35,381 nt of DNA from an uncultured Flavobacteriaceae bacterium (GTDB lineage: Bacteria > Bacteroidota > Bacteroidia > Flavobacteriales > Flavobacteriaceae): contig CALJFB010000032.1 in NCBI GenBank assembly GCA_938073895.1, positions 1 through 35,381 on the forward strand, in the 5' to 3' direction. The notes below the pieces were generated by a model. That model was given only the letters and a program-made list of their open reading frames with translations, was not told where the DNA came from and did no database searches. This document shows positions 34,441 through 35,381 of the stretch, in pieces (the stretch's first letter is position 1; each line of letters starts with the position of its first letter). A program made the position numbers and the translations under genes.

Positions 34441-35381
34441 ATGAATGTAAATAGCGTTATTTTATTTGGTTTATTAATGATCTCTAATACTATGTTGTCA
34501 CAAAAAGAAATGATACAACCACCATTTTTAAAAGCAGGAGATACTATTGCAATTGTTGCTCCTGCAGGAATTTTAAATAACAGAATTCAAGAAGTTAGAG
34601 ATGCTGTAAGTCTCTTAAAAAGTTGGGGACTTAATGCTATAGTTGGAAAAAACGTATTTAATAATGGCGGACATTTTGCTGGAACAGACCAAGAACGTTG
34701 CGCAGATTTCCAGTTGGCTTTAGATAATCCCAATATAAAAGCCATTTGGGCTGCTCGTGGCGGTTATGGATCGGTTAGAGTTTTAGATTTGTTAGATTAT
34801 ACAAAGTTTAAAGACCATCCAAAATGGATAATTGGTTATTCGGATATTACAGCTTTTCATAATCAAATAAATGTTTTAGGATTTCAATCGCTTCATTCTA
34901 TAATGTGTACAAGTGTTACAAACGAATTAAAAGAAAATCCTCAATCTGCTTTAACTTTTAAAAAAGCTTTGTTTGGCGAAAATTTAAGTTATAATCTTGA
35001 AACTTCTAATTATAATAAATTTGGCGAAGCTAAAGGACAATTAGTTGGTGGAAATTTAGCTATTCTAACCAGTATGTTAGGTTCTAAAACAAGTTTAGAT
35101 ACTAAAGGGAAAATCCTTTTTATTGAAGAAATTGGCGAATATGCTTACAGTATAGACAGAATGTTACAAAGTTTAAAACGTGCTGGTTATTTTAAAGATT
35201 GCGCAGGTTTAATTATTGGAGATATAAGTAAGGTGAAGAAAAACACGACTAAATTTGGTAAACCTGTAAAGCAAATTATTTTAGATGTGGTTGCAGATTA
35301 TAATTTTCCAGTAGCTTTTAATATGAAAGCTGGACACAAACCAGATAATCGTGCTTTGATTTTTGGTAAAGTTGTTGAGTT
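34441..35381 (+). CDS. Exported S66 family LD-carboxypeptidase (3' truncated by window)
   Basis: An open frame of 313 residues starts at the ATG 34441 and is cut off by the window edge. A short signal peptide (MNVNSVILFGLLMISNTMLSQ) sends it to the periplasm, unlike cytosolic E. coli LdcA. The S66 fold is clear: LKAGDTIAIVAPAGIL at the start, WAARGGYGSVRVLDLLD (103-119), and the Ser-Glu-His triad of Ser134 in IGYSDITAFH, Glu229 (in FIEEIGE) and His299 in AGHKPDN. The enzyme trims the terminal D-alanine from tetrapeptides in peptidoglycan recycling or remodelling. It lies one base after the upstream exported protein gene. Only the final residues are missing, since S66 proteins are usually 300-350 residues. 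Confidence 0.9.
   Translation, partial: MNVNSVILFGLLMISNTMLSQKEMIQPPFLKAGDTIAIVAPAGILNNRIQEVRDAVSLLKSWGLNAIVGKNVFNNGGHFAGTDQERCADFQLALDNPNIKAIWAARGGYGSVRVLDLLDYTKFKDHPKWIIGYSDITAFHNQINVLGFQSLHSIMCTSVTNELKENPQSALTFKKALFGENLSYNLETSNYNKFGEAKGQLVGGNLAILTSMLGSKTSLDTKGKILFIEEIGEYAYSIDRMLQSLKRAGYFKDCAGLIIGDISKVKKNTTKFGKPVKQIILDVVADYNFPVAFNMKAGHKPDNRALIFGKVVE

Noticed and set aside
1-35381. CRISPR array, insertion sequence or prophage
   Set aside because: No regularly spaced direct repeats, transposase or integrase motifs, terminal inverted repeats or phage structural genes were seen on either strand.

Overview
The window looks like chromosomal DNA from a member of the Bacteroidota, most likely a Flavobacteriaceae (marine-type flavobacterium). 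The evidence is strongly AT-rich DNA, signal peptides ending in ...AQ or ...SQ, TonB-dependent receptors, type IX secretion (T9SS) proteins with type A and type B C-terminal domains, a PorP/SprF protein, a PorE-like OmpA protein, and start regions without Shine-Dalgarno sequences but with TAnnTTTG boxes (the flavobacterial -7 element). I cannot name the genus. No tRNA, rRNA, CRISPR array, transposase or phage gene was seen. Gene density and codon style are even throughout, so this reads as core chromosome rather than an island.

Layout. 1-2228 (minus): an MBOAT acyltransferase and a window-truncated AlgJ/AlgX-like SGNH protein, a polysaccharide O-acetylation pair. 2312-8306 (plus): porZ, recO, a TonB-dependent receptor and recX. 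8458-9309 (minus): a JmjC/cupin-8 type protein. 9416-15717 (minus): a biotin operon transcribed bioF, DUF2007 gene, bioD, PH-like membrane gene, bioA, a FabF-like ketoacyl synthase, bioB. 15824-21389: a divergent locus with a secreted endonuclease/exonuclease/phosphatase on the minus strand and a TonB-dependent receptor plus a DUF5689-type surface lipoprotein on the plus strand. 21455-21832: a small orphan membrane protein. 21969-27951 (plus): a T9SS module of giant type B-CTD surface protein, PorP/SprF protein and PorE-like OmpA protein. 28163-31201 (minus): histone-deacetylase-family protein and Tex. 31495-33561 (minus): metG with a long leader containing a GC-rich repeat. 33753-35381 (plus): a beta-rich exported protein and a window-truncated S66 LD-carboxypeptidase.

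How the parts work together. The bio genes supply the four late biotin steps, and the extra ketoacyl synthase is a candidate for making the pimeloyl precursor. No bioC/bioH/bioG/bioW/bioI is visible. The nuclease/TonB/lipoprotein locus looks like a dedicated surface uptake system, possibly for nucleic acid or another phosphodiester. The type B module pairs a secreted adhesin-like cargo with the outer-membrane partner such cargos usually need, and porZ belongs to the same secretion machinery. Several strong hairpin terminators (near 9346, 15771, 21412, 27972 and 31433) separate these units.

The most notable observations are the ketoacyl synthase and two uncharacterised membrane genes inside the biotin operon, the nuclease/DUF5689 uptake locus, the metG leader repeat, and several promoter boxes so close to start codons that leaderless transcripts are likely.
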